10,930 nt of DNA, taken from contig CAKAQP010000068.1 in NCBI GenBank assembly GCA_916720285.1, positions 1 through 10,930 on the forward strand, read 5' to 3'. The notes beneath the pieces were generated by a model. It saw only the letters and a program-made list of their open reading frames with translations, searched no databases and was not told the origin of the DNA. Shown in pieces: positions 1 through 5,958 of this stretch. Position numbers and translations under genes: made by a program. Numbering within the stretch: the stretch's first letter is position 1; the number at the start of each line of letters is the position of its first letter. This stretch comes from an uncultured Lachnoanaerobaculum sp. GTDB taxonomy: Bacteria > Bacillota > Clostridia > Lachnospirales > Lachnospiraceae.

Positions 1-1072
1 TTTTTTCAGAGGGATAATGGACTCGGTTCCGACATCGGCAAATATAAAAAATTACTCTAAAATTGTTAAGGACAAGTCCAATGTCAGAAGACTTATTAAG
101 ATATCGGAGGAAATAGTAAATGATTGCTATGTGGGCGAAAAGGGAGTTGATGAACTTTTCGCAAAGACGGAAAACGAGATGTTTAAATTGCTTCAGACAA
201 AGGAAACAAAAGATATCGTACCTATAAACGATGTGGTATTAAATGTTTTGGATAAAATAGAAGCTGCATCAAAAAACAGTGATACCGTTACAGGTATTCC
301 TACAGGTTTTGTAGATTTGGACTTTAAGACCAGCGGACTTCAGCCTTCAGACCTTGTTTTGGTGGCTGCAAGACCTTCTATGGGAAAGACCGCATTTGTC
401 CTTAATATAGTTCAAAATATTACTATGAAGAAGAAAATTTCATGTATGGTTTTTTCTTTGGAGATGAGTGCAGAGCAGCTTGTCAACAGACTTTTGAGTA
501 TGGAGAGTAATGTGGATTCGCAAAAACTGCGTACAGGAAATCTTAATGACAATGATTGGAACAGTTTGATAGAGGGTGCTGTAAGTGTCGGATCTTCCAC
601 ATTGGCAATTGATGATACTCCGGGTATTTCTATAAATGAATTAAGGTCAAAGTGCAGGAAGATGAAACTTGAAAAAGGGCTTGATATTATTATAATAGAT
701 TATCTACAGCTGATGACGGGAAGCGGAAAGGCAAATATAAGCAGACAACAGGAGATATCGGATATTTCAAGAAGCTTAAAAGCTTTGGCGAGAGAAATGA
801 GAGCGCCTGTTATTGCACTTTCGCAGCTTTCAAGAGCCTGTGAGACGAGACCGGATCACAGACCTATGCTTTCAGATTTGAGAGAGTCCGGAGCGATAGA
901 GCAGGATGCCGATGTTGTAATGTTTTTGTACAGAGATGATTATTATAATAAGGATACGGAACATCCGAATGAAGCTGAGGTTATTATTGCAAAACAAAGA
1001 AACGGTGCAATTGGAACAATAAATCTGGTTTGGAAACCTGATATAACAAAGTTTGTAAACATGGCGAGATAG
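1..1072 (+). CDS. dnaB: Replicative DNA helicase DnaB, 5'-truncated by window edge
   Basis: DnaB is the hexameric ATP-dependent helicase that unwinds DNA at the replication fork and interacts with primase. The frame is open from base 2, so the first in-frame ATG (17) is internal and about 90-100 N-terminal residues lie outside the window (inferred from a usual length near 440 aa). Counting from that ATG, the linker (VPTSANIKNY) is followed by the RecA-like domain. Walker A is at about residues 117-125 (AARPSMGKT), Walker B at about 224-232 with D228 (IIIIDYLQL), an ALSQLSR segment at 267-273, the LRESGAIEQDAD segment at 288-299, and KQRNG at 326-330 with the likely arginine finger R328. The family call is firm. 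The stop codon TAG at 1070-1072 lies inside the terminator stem, so this is the last gene of its transcript. No intein or frameshift is seen in the visible part. Confidence 0.97.
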   Translation, partial: FFRGIMDSVPTSANIKNYSKIVKDKSNVRRLIKISEEIVNDCYVGEKGVDELFAKTENEMFKLLQTKETKDIVPINDVVLNVLDKIEAASKNSDTVTGIPTGFVDLDFKTSGLQPSDLVLVAARPSMGKTAFVLNIVQNITMKKKISCMVFSLEMSAEQLVNRLLSMESNVDSQKLRTGNLNDNDWNSLIEGAVSVGSSTLAIDDTPGISINELRSKCRKMKLEKGLDIIIIDYLQLMTGSGKANISRQQEISDISRSLKALAREMRAPVIALSQLSRACETRPDHRPMLSDLRESGAIEQDADVVMFLYRDDYYNKDTEHPNEAEVIIAKQRNGAIGTINLVWKPDITKFVNMAR

Positions 1073-1091
1073 GCAACTGTCTCGCTTTTTT
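1064..1091 (+). terminator. Intrinsic terminator of dnaB, overlapping its stop codon
   Basis: The arms GCGAGATA (1064-1071) and TGTCTCGC (1078-1085) form an 8-bp stem with one G-T wobble. The loop is GGCAAC and a run of six T follows (1086-1091). The first arm contains the last sense codons and part of the TAG stop. Confidence 0.9.
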
Positions 1092-1117
1092 ATATGATTA
1101 AATATTTTTTGTGCAAT

Positions 1118-1142
1118 AAAAAAGACCTGCATGAAGCAGGTC
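1118..1142 (-). terminator. Intrinsic terminator of the ferredoxin gene
   Basis: Read on the minus strand, GACCTGC and GCAGGTC form a perfect 7-bp stem (1136-1142 and 1124-1130) with loop TTCAT, followed by a run of six T (1118-1123). It lies 35 bp past the ferredoxin stop codon, back to back with the dnaB terminator, so the two convergent transcripts each have a separate stop. Confidence 0.92.
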
Positions 1143-1177
1143 ATATGATAAGTATTATCGCTTTGAGCAAGCAATAA

Positions 1178-1345
1178 TTAAGCTATAATAGCATCTGTAG
1201 GGCAAACTGAAGCACATGTACCGCAATCGATGCAAGCATCAGCGTCGATGTTGAACTGAGTATCTCCCTGTGAAATTGCACTTACAGGACACTCACCTTC
1301 GCAAGTTCCGCAACTAACGCACTTATCTGTAATTGTATATGCCAT
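1178..1345 (-). CDS. Clostridial-type 2[4Fe-4S] ferredoxin, 55 aa
   Basis: This is a small cytoplasmic electron carrier with low-potential [4Fe-4S] clusters; in anaerobes such proteins serve pyruvate:ferredoxin oxidoreductase, hydrogenase and related enzymes. The 55-aa protein starts MAYTITDKC and ends DAIIA. It has two classical CxxCxxCxxxCP motifs: C9, C12, C15, C19 (CVSCGTCEGECP) and C38, C41, C44, C48 (CIDCGTCASVCP). By the known family topology each cluster takes its fourth cysteine from the other motif. Length and internal two-fold symmetry match the family. The ATG at 1345 is preceded by AGGAGG on the minus strand (1354-1359), 8 nt away. The gene is monocistronic, with its own promoter and terminator. 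Which enzyme it serves cannot be told from the neighbours. Confidence 0.96.
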   Translation of the reverse strand: MAYTITDKCVSCGTCEGECPVSAISQGDTQFNIDADACIDCGTCASVCPTDAIIA

Positions 1346-1389
1346 TGAAATTTCCTCCTAAAATTTATATGTTTCTCTTACTTGATGAT

Positions 1390-1418
1390 ATTCTAATCTA
1401 TTTAATGTAAAATAACAA
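1390..1418 (-). promoter_or_regulatory. Predicted sigma-A promoter of the ferredoxin gene
   Basis: On the minus strand a -35 box TTGTTA (1413-1418) and a -10 box TAGAAT (1390-1395) are separated by 17 bp. Transcription would start near 1383, giving a leader of about 37 nt that contains AGGAGG. Confidence 0.6.
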
Positions 1419-1420
1419 GA

Positions 1421-1430
1421 GCAAATTTGC
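1421..1430. repeat. 10-bp perfect palindrome upstream of the ferredoxin promoter
   Basis: GCAAATTTGC is a perfect 10-bp palindrome whose edge is 3 bp upstream of the ferredoxin -35 box. It is a possible activator or repressor half-site pair, but it is short and AT-rich, so chance is possible. Confidence 0.35.
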
Positions 1431-1448
1431 ATGTATTGAATAAAATAC

Positions 1449-1464
1449 AAGTTAGTACTACCTT
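1449..1464. repeat. 16-bp imperfect palindrome in the divergent spacer
   Basis: AAGTTAGTACTACCTT is a palindrome in which 7 of 8 base pairs match (mismatch 1452/1461), with core TAGTACTA. It lies between the divergent ferredoxin and SEC-C promoters, 31 bp upstream of the ferredoxin -35 box. It could be a regulator site; no regulator can be named with confidence. Confidence 0.35.
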
Positions 1465-1501
1465 ACTTAATATACAATTTATACAATGATTTGCATTAAT
1501 C

Positions 1502-1518
1502 AGATTATTCTATAATCT
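1502..1518. promoter_or_regulatory. Perfect 7-3-7 inverted repeat, candidate operator
   Basis: AGATTAT and ATAATCT form a perfect inverted repeat around the spacer TCT. It ends 7 bp upstream of the -35 box of the SEC-C gene promoter. The position suits a transcription factor site, either an activator or a repressor touching polymerase. There is no T-run, and it precedes the predicted start site, so it is not a terminator for the downstream gene. Confidence 0.45.
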
Positions 1519-1525
1519 TGATATC

Positions 1526-1554
1526 TTGCTTTTAAACAGGTTTTAGTATATAAT
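1526..1554 (+). promoter_or_regulatory. Predicted sigma-A promoter of the SEC-C gene
   Basis: A -35 box TTGCTT (1526-1531) and a consensus -10 box TATAAT (1549-1554) are separated by 17 bp. Transcription should start near 1561, giving a leader of about 30 nt with an AGGGGA ribosome binding site at 1579-1584. Confidence 0.8.
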
Positions 1555-1590
1555 ACGTAATCAAGTTTAAGAAAAAAAGGGGAAGTTACG

Positions 1591-2094
1591 ATGACCTTAT
1601 TGGAAAATTGGAGAAATAAAGCTTACGGCGATGCGACAGATGACAGGCAAAAAGAAGAGATTTGGAAAAACTACTTTATAGTTGAAAAGGGTATTTATGA
1701 GAGTATTTTAAAGAACCCTAAAGATGTTATTAAATGCACCGTAGCGGAATTGGCAACAAAATTTGATACAGATATACAGACAATTACAGGCTTTTTAGAC
1801 GGTATAAATGATTCACTTAATAAGCCTAATCCTATTGAAGAAATGAAGGAAGATACAGAGATCGCTCTTGATATCGACCTTGAGAAGCTCTATTACAACA
1901 TGGTGGAGGCTAAGGCGGACTGGCTTTATAACTTACCTGAGTGGGACAGCCTTTTGGATGAGGAAAAGAGAAAAGAACTCTACAAGACTCAGAAAAAGAG
2001 CGGTACTGTAGTAAAAGAAAAGAAAATCGGCAGAAATGATCCATGTCCATGTGGAAGCGGAAAGAAATATAAATTCTGCTGCGGAAAGAACTAA
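1591..2094 (+). CDS. SEC-C motif protein of unknown function
   Basis: The 167-aa protein has a charged, mostly helical N-terminal part with no domain I recognise. It ends in a SEC-C zinc motif at about residues 148-165: RNDPCPCGSGKKYKFCC, with metal ligands C152, C154, C163 and C164. The same motif forms the C-terminal tail of SecA, where it binds zinc and contacts SecB and the ribosome. It is also found as an appendage on many unrelated proteins. The SecA ATPase domains are absent, so this is not SecA. There is no signal peptide or membrane segment, so it is probably cytoplasmic. Its ATG at 1591 follows AGGGGA at good spacing, and the gene has its own strong promoter. A role in protein quality control or ribosome contact would be inference only. 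Confidence 0.85.
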   Translation: MTLLENWRNKAYGDATDDRQKEEIWKNYFIVEKGIYESILKNPKDVIKCTVAELATKFDTDIQTITGFLDGINDSLNKPNPIEEMKEDTEIALDIDLEKLYYNMVEAKADWLYNLPEWDSLLDEEKRKELYKTQKKSGTVVKEKKIGRNDPCPCGSGKKYKFCCGKN

Positions 2095-2106
2095 ATAAGG
2101 GTATTG

Positions 2107-2140
2107 TTTTAGGTGGCGGTTTGACGTCACCTAAAATTTT
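2107..2140 (+). terminator. Hairpin terminator or attenuator after the SEC-C gene
   Basis: TTTTAGGTGGCG (2107-2118) pairs with CGTCACCTAAAA (2125-2136) in a 12-bp stem with one G-T wobble; the loop is GTTTGA. Only four T follow (2137-2140), and the ribosome binding site of the next gene (AAGG, 2141-2144) starts at once. It looks like a leaky terminator or processing hairpin, because no clear promoter lies between it and the methyltransferase gene. Confidence 0.65.
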
Positions 2141-2151
2141 AAGGAAAAATA

Positions 2152-2904
2152 ATGGAGCAATATACAAATTTTGCAAAAGTATATGATTTGTTCATGGACA
2201 ATGTTCCCTATGACAAGTGGGTGGAGCAGATAAAGGATATATTATATAAAGAGAATATAAAAGACGGGTTGATATGCGATCTGGGTTGCGGCACCGGAGC
2301 AATTACCGAAAGACTTGCAAATCTCGGATATGATATGATAGGTATAGATAATTCATATGATATGCTTGATGTTGCAATGGAAAAGAAATATGCTTCAGGC
2401 AATGATATATTATATCTTTGTCAGGATATGAGAGAATTTGAGCTGTACGGTACTGTAAGGGCAATAATATCTCGTTGTGACAGTTTGAATTATATAAGAG
2501 AATTATCTGAGCTTAAAGAAGTATTTGCCTGGGTGAATAATTATCTGGATCCTAACGGGCTTTTTATTTTTGATATGAATACTGAATATAAATATCAAAA
2601 TATACTGGGAGACAATACTTTTGCAGAGGTAAGAGAACAGGCAAGTTTTATATGGGAAAATACATATGACATGAATAAAAGAATCAATGAATATGATTTG
2701 AACCTTTTTATAAAGCTTGAAGATGACAATTACAAAAGGTTTGAAGAAAGGCATGTACAAAAAGCTTATACTTTTGATGAAATATTATCTGCGATAGATT
2801 CAAGTAATATGGTGCTTGAAAAATATCTGGATGCGGATACTTATGGAGAAATAAGCGAAAATACTGAGAGAATACTTTTTGTAGCCAGAGAGAAGGGAAA
2901 GTAA
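2152..2904 (+). CDS. Class I SAM-dependent methyltransferase
   Basis: The 250-aa protein is a putative S-adenosylmethionine-dependent methyltransferase of the Rossmann-like class I fold, resembling the YqeM-type group. Motif I is at about residues 43-49 (DLGCGTG). The acidic residue that would bind the ribose hydroxyls is D66 (IGIDNS), and a following motif is at D92 (CQDMREF). The N-terminal start (YTNFAKVYDLFMDNVPY) is typical of these proteins. The substrate cannot be deduced. The ATG at 2152 follows AAGGAAAAAT. The stop codon (2902-2904) touches the ATG of hslO with no gap, so the two are almost certainly co-transcribed and perhaps translationally coupled. Transcription seems to depend on read-through from the SEC-C promoter past the hairpin at 2107-2140, or on a promoter not recognised here. 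Confidence 0.9.
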   Translation: MEQYTNFAKVYDLFMDNVPYDKWVEQIKDILYKENIKDGLICDLGCGTGAITERLANLGYDMIGIDNSYDMLDVAMEKKYASGNDILYLCQDMREFELYGTVRAIISRCDSLNYIRELSELKEVFAWVNNYLDPNGLFIFDMNTEYKYQNILGDNTFAEVREQASFIWENTYDMNKRINEYDLNLFIKLEDDNYKRFEERHVQKAYTFDEILSAIDSSNMVLEKYLDADTYGEISENTERILFVAREKGK

Positions 2905-3789
2905 ATGAAAGATTATATGGTGAAAGCCACTGCGGCAAACGGATATATAAGAGCTTTTGCTGCAAATACAAAAGATTTGGTTGAGGAAGCAAAAAACGAT
3001 CACAATACTTCACCGGTGGCGACTGCGGCATTGGGAAGAATGCTTACCGCTGCGGCAATGATGGGAAGTATGATGAAGGGAGAAAAAGATCTCCTTACTT
3101 TAAAAATAGAGGGTGACGGTCCTCTAGGAGGTGTGATTGCAACAGCAAACAATAAAGGTGAAGTAAAGGGATATCCTTTTAATCCTACGGTTATTATTCC
3201 GCCTAATGCAAAAGGCAAACTTGATGTTGCAGAGGCGATAGGAGTCGGTCTTATGAGTGTTATAATGGATACCGGAATGAAGGAGCCTTATGTAGGTCAG
3301 GTGGCACTTTTATCCGGAGAAATAGCTGAAGACTTGACATATTACTATGCGACAAGTGAACAGACACCTTCAAGTGTCGGACTTGGGGTATTGTTAAATA
3401 AAGATAATACAATAAATGCGGCAGGAGGATTTATTATACAGCTTATGCCACATTGTCCTGATGAGATAATAGATAAGCTTGAAACTAAAATCAATAATCT
3501 GAAACCGGTGACCACAATGCTAAGTGAGGGTATGTCTCCAAATGATATACTTAAAAGTATTTTGGGAGATATGGATCTTGAATTTAATGAGAGCCTTGAT
3601 CTTTGCTTTAAATGCAATTGTGATAAGGAGAGAATAGAAAAGGCTCTTATAAGCGTCGGAGAAAAAGAATTGCAGGAAATGATAGATGAAGGTAAGCCTA
3701 TAGAGGTGAAATGTCATTTTTGTAATAAGGCATATGACTTTAATGTGAACGAGCTTGAGGAAATGCTGAAAAAAGCTACAACAAGATAG
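2905..3789 (+). CDS. hslO: Redox-regulated holdase chaperone Hsp33
   Basis: Hsp33 is a cytoplasmic ATP-independent chaperone that is switched on when oxidation releases zinc from its four C-terminal cysteines. The 294-aa length is normal. The N-terminal core (residues 1 to about 230) carries the family start (MVKATAANGYIRAFA) and the NTSPVATAALGRML segment. The redox switch is CNC (C237, C239) followed by CHFC (C270, C273). The 31-residue spacing from the second to the third cysteine fits the canonical CxC-CxxC arrangement, so the switch looks intact. An extra cysteine, C234, lies just before it. The start ATG directly follows the methyltransferase stop, and its AAGGGA ribosome binding site (2893-2898) lies within the end of that gene. 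Confidence 0.96.
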   Translation: MKDYMVKATAANGYIRAFAANTKDLVEEAKNDHNTSPVATAALGRMLTAAAMMGSMMKGEKDLLTLKIEGDGPLGGVIATANNKGEVKGYPFNPTVIIPPNAKGKLDVAEAIGVGLMSVIMDTGMKEPYVGQVALLSGEIAEDLTYYYATSEQTPSSVGLGVLLNKDNTINAAGGFIIQLMPHCPDEIIDKLETKINNLKPVTTMLSEGMSPNDILKSILGDMDLEFNESLDLCFKCNCDKERIEKALISVGEKELQEMIDEGKPIEVKCHFCNKAYDFNVNELEEMLKKATTR

Positions 3790-3815
3790 TTAAGTTGTAT
3801 TGACGAGAAGGCGAT

Positions 3816-3843
3816 AAAAAAAGAGCTCTTTAAAGAGCTCTTT
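3816..3843 (-). terminator. Cold-shock gene terminator, possibly also used by hslO
   Basis: AAAGAGCTC (3820-3828) and GAGCTCTTT (3835-3843) form a perfect 9-bp stem around TTTAAA. Read on the minus strand the hairpin is followed by a run of seven T (complement of 3816-3822), which makes a strong terminator for the cold-shock gene. On the plus strand only three T follow, counted within the stem, so termination of hslO here would be weak. The stem is built from two copies of GAGCTCTTT, itself nearly palindromic. Confidence 0.88.
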
Positions 3844-3857
3844 AAACATATCTATGA

Positions 3858-4061
3858 TTATCTGACCACTGTAACGTTTACAGCCTGCGGACCCTTAGCA
3901 CCCTCGGTTAAATCATATTCAACTGAGATTCCCTCATCAAGAGTCTTAAATCCTTCCATGTTTAAATCAGAAAAATGTACGAATACATCACTTCCGCCTT
4001 CATCTGAGATGAAACCGTAACCTTTTTGGTTATTAAACCACTTAACTGTACCTCTGTTCAT
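3858..4061 (-). CDS. Cold-shock domain protein, 67 aa
   Basis: This single OB-fold nucleic-acid-binding protein of the CspA/CspB family binds single-stranded RNA and DNA and acts as an RNA chaperone. It starts MNRGTVKWFN, with RNP1 at residues 13-18 (KGYGFI) and RNP2 at 26-30 (VFVHF). It ends in VNVTVVR, and 67 aa is the normal family length. The frame stays open upstream to an ATG at 4130, but the family alignment and GGAGG on the minus strand (4070-4074), 8 nt from the ATG, fix the start at 4061. It has its own promoter and terminator and is convergent to hslO. The csp letter cannot be assigned. Confidence 0.96.
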   Translation of the reverse strand: MNRGTVKWFNNQKGYGFISDEGGSDVFVHFSDLNMEGFKTLDEGISVEYDLTEGAKGPQAVNVTVVR

Positions 4062-4130
4062 AAATAATGCCTCCAAATAAAAAAGTGTAACTACAGAAAA
4101 AATCAAGTGGTAATTTTTATCTGTAATCAT

Positions 4131-4159
4131 ATAGTATCACGTAATGTGTATATTGTCAA
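4131..4159 (-). promoter_or_regulatory. Strong sigma-A promoter of the cold-shock gene
   Basis: On the minus strand a consensus -35 box TTGACA (4154-4159) and a -10 box TACTAT (4131-4136) are separated by 17 bp. The start would be near 4124, leaving a leader of about 62 nt. That is shorter than the roughly 160-nt leader known for E. coli cspA. Confidence 0.75.
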
Positions 4160-4186
4160 ATATTTAATTAGAGGAGATAGATAATT

Positions 4187-4735
4187 ATGCATAATAACAG
4201 TGTATTTAATCATTTAAAGACAATAAATAAACATAAGCTTACTGTAATGGACCTTTGTTTCAAAATAGGCCTAATTAAGCAGGGATTCCTACACGATTTG
4301 AGCAAATATTCGCCTGAAGAGTTTCTAATAGGTATAAAATACTATCAAGGGGACAGGAGTCCGAATGCCATCGAGAAGCTTGAAAAGGGATATTCAAGCT
4401 CATGGCTACATCATAAGGGAAGAAATAAACATCATTTTGAGTACTGGATTGACTACGGTCCTGACGAAAAAGACGGTCTTATGGGTATGAAAATGCCTCT
4501 AAAATACGTGCTTGAGATGTGCTGTGACAGAATTGCGGCTTCGAAGGTATATTCCGGAGACAGCTACACAACAGATGTTCCATGGGACTATTACAGTAAG
4601 AGAAAAGATTATATTGATTTACATAAGGATACAAGAGCGTTGCTTGAAAAAATCCTGCTTATGAATAAGAATGAGGGTGAAAAGAAGGCTTTGGCATATA
4701 TGAGATGGCTTTTAAAACATCCGTATGTATATTGA
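4187..4735 (+). CDS. DUF5662-like conserved protein, possible HD-type metal site
   Basis: This 182-aa protein resembles the uncharacterised family I know as DUF5662; that match is from memory and not searched. It is rich in histidine and aromatic residues. An HD pair (H36-D37 in LHDLSKYSPEEF) is followed by H75-H76 (WLHHKGRNKHH), H82-H83 and D114 (CCDRIAASK). The order of a histidine, an HD dyad, further histidines and a late aspartate recalls HD-domain metal-dependent phosphohydrolases, but the spacing is not the standard one, so function is inference. There is no signal peptide or membrane segment. The ATG at 4187 follows GAGGAG (4171-4176). The gene diverges from the cold-shock gene, so its promoter must lie within about 100 bp that also hold the csp promoter. 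Confidence 0.8.
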   Translation: MHNNSVFNHLKTINKHKLTVMDLCFKIGLIKQGFLHDLSKYSPEEFLIGIKYYQGDRSPNAIEKLEKGYSSSWLHHKGRNKHHFEYWIDYGPDEKDGLMGMKMPLKYVLEMCCDRIAASKVYSGDSYTTDVPWDYYSKRKDYIDLHKDTRALLEKILLMNKNEGEKKALAYMRWLLKHPYVY

Positions 4736-4786
4736 TTTTATATTATAAATTGTATAAAAAATTGAAAATATATATTGAGTTAATAC

Positions 4787-4823
4787 ATAAAGTCCTTATA
4801 ATCTGAATTTATAAGGACTTTAT
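4787..4823. terminator. Long AT-rich hairpin between convergent genes, probable bidirectional terminator
   Basis: AAAGTCCTTATAA (4789-4801) and TTATAAGGACTTT (4809-4821) form a perfect 13-bp stem, which can extend to 15 bp; the loop is TCTGAAT. It sits between the stops of the DUF5662-like gene and the exonuclease gene. Neither side has a clean T-run beyond the stem, so efficiency is uncertain. The rest of the spacer (4736-4786 and 4824-4878) is AT-rich with no other feature seen. Confidence 0.6.
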
Positions 4824-4878
4824 AAATTTACGACTTATTTCAATGTTTTTTGTATCTATTTTCTGAATAATCTAATTA

Positions 4879-5952
4879 TTATTTTAATAGTTTGAAATGT
4901 TTGAATATTTCGACCAAGTATTTGCTGAAAAACTCTTTGTCATCAAAATCAAGTTTTGCTAAATTCATATATTTTTCTTTTGATTTATAGTCTTTTTTAA
5001 ATGTTTCATCAATATCGGACATATTAAAGCAGTGTATATAATCGGCAAACTGTCTGATATAGGCGGTTTGTTTAGTAGCTTTTTTCTTTACGGCTTTGTC
5101 TACAAATTCACCTATACTTTTATGCACAGCATAATCTTCAATTGTCAGATAATAGTAGTCTTTGTAATTTTCAAAGAAAAATTTTAACTCGTCTTTTAAT
5201 ATAGGTATGCTTAATTCTACTTTATTACCTGAAATACATAGTGACACATCGTCGGTGAGTTTCAAATCATGCGGTAGAGTTTCGTTACAGATGTAATTTA
5301 AAAACAGTTTATCATTATTTACATGTACTGACTCCGGAACAAAGATTGAGTTGAAAAAATCGGGATAAGAAAGCATCTCCACAACCTTTAACATACCTAG
5401 AAGATCTTCTTCGTTATGCAAGAGTAGGGTATGTAAAATATTCGAGTCTTTATTTTGTGTATATCTGTAGTAAAACTCTATAAGTTCGCCTCCGGTATAT
5501 ATATCCTCTCGATGCAGTCCCAGAAATTCCTCCAAAGTTTTCTGGTTCATTCTTTCAAGTCCGAGAGGTTTCTTCAGATGTCTTATTTTCTTATAAATAT
5601 CAATACTTACATAATCATCAAGCGGATTGAAAAGATAGTATTGCCTGGCACATTCTCTTATATAAGGAAGGTCAAATCCGTCTCCGTTAAAATGAATCAA
5701 AGTATCGAAATTTGCGGCGTACTCATAAAAGGACTGCAACATGGCCGTTTCATCAGATATGCTTTCGGAAAACCATTGCTTAAAGTTTAAATTATCTTCT
5801 TCAACACTTATACAGCCGATAAGATAAAGCTTTGAATTTTTCGGACTAAGTCCTGTGGTTTCTATATCAAAAAAAAGTACACTTTGCGGATTTCCTATTT
5901 TTGATAAATCATATTTTATATTATTTTTAAAAATCTTTTTTATTTCTTTCAT
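4879..5952 (-). CDS. YprB-like DEDDh 3'-5' exonuclease (RNase H-like fold)
   Basis: This 357-aa protein has an N-terminal RNase H-like exonuclease domain (about residues 22-195) of the type seen in B. subtilis YprB and Pfam RNase_H_2. ExoI is FDIETTG with D29 and E31. ExoII is HFNGDGFDLPYI with D94. ExoIII is HNEED with H179 and D183, the HxxxD spacing of DEDDh enzymes. All four acidic metal ligands and the catalytic histidine appear present, so activity on DNA or RNA ends is likely; the substrate is unknown. Residues from about 200 to 357 are charged and match no domain I recognise. The only plausible start is the ATG at 5952, because the upstream frame has no ATG, GTG or TTG before a stop. 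No good ribosome binding site precedes it, and the promoter -10 box is only 6 bp away. Confidence 0.85.
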   Translation of the reverse strand: MKEIKKIFKNNIKYDLSKIGNPQSVLFFDIETTGLSPKNSKLYLIGCISVEEDNLNFKQWFSESISDETAMLQSFYEYAANFDTLIHFNGDGFDLPYIRECARQYYLFNPLDDYVSIDIYKKIRHLKKPLGLERMNQKTLEEFLGLHREDIYTGGELIEFYYRYTQNKDSNILHTLLLHNEEDLLGMLKVVEMLSYPDFFNSIFVPESVHVNNDKLFLNYICNETLPHDLKLTDDVSLCISGNKVELSIPILKDELKFFFENYKDYYYLTIEDYAVHKSIGEFVDKAVKKKATKQTAYIRQFADYIHCFNMSDIDETFKKDYKSKEKYMNLAKLDFDDKEFFSKYLVEIFKHFKLLK

Positions 5953-5958
5953 ACCTGT

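Noticed and set aside
872..1174. A 100-codon open frame on the minus strand antisense to the end of dnaB
   Set aside because: It spans both terminators, has no ribosome binding site or family likeness, and its composition mirrors the clearly real dnaB frame.
1449..1470. Possible FapR-like operator (TTAGTA ... TACTTAA)
   Set aside because: It resembles the FapR consensus only loosely, with wrong spacing and an extra base, and neither neighbour is a lipid-synthesis gene; kept only as an unnamed palindrome.
1910..2176. Overlapping minus-strand frames of 65-88 codons across the SEC-C gene end
   Set aside because: They run through the hairpin and into the next gene, are low-complexity, and the plus-strand SEC-C motif is unmistakable.
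3820..3843. Direct repeat of GAGCTCTTT as a mobile-element or CRISPR-like repeat
   Set aside because: The two copies are just the two arms of a terminator whose half is itself nearly palindromic.
4062..4130. Upstream extension of the cold-shock protein to an ATG at 4130
   Set aside because: The added residues match no cold-shock family start, overlap the promoter and leader, and GGAGG sits correctly for the ATG at 4061.
5455..5790. A 111-codon plus-strand frame inside the exonuclease gene
   Set aside because: It is the antisense of the conserved exonuclease motifs, shows no recognisable domain and lacks a ribosome binding site.
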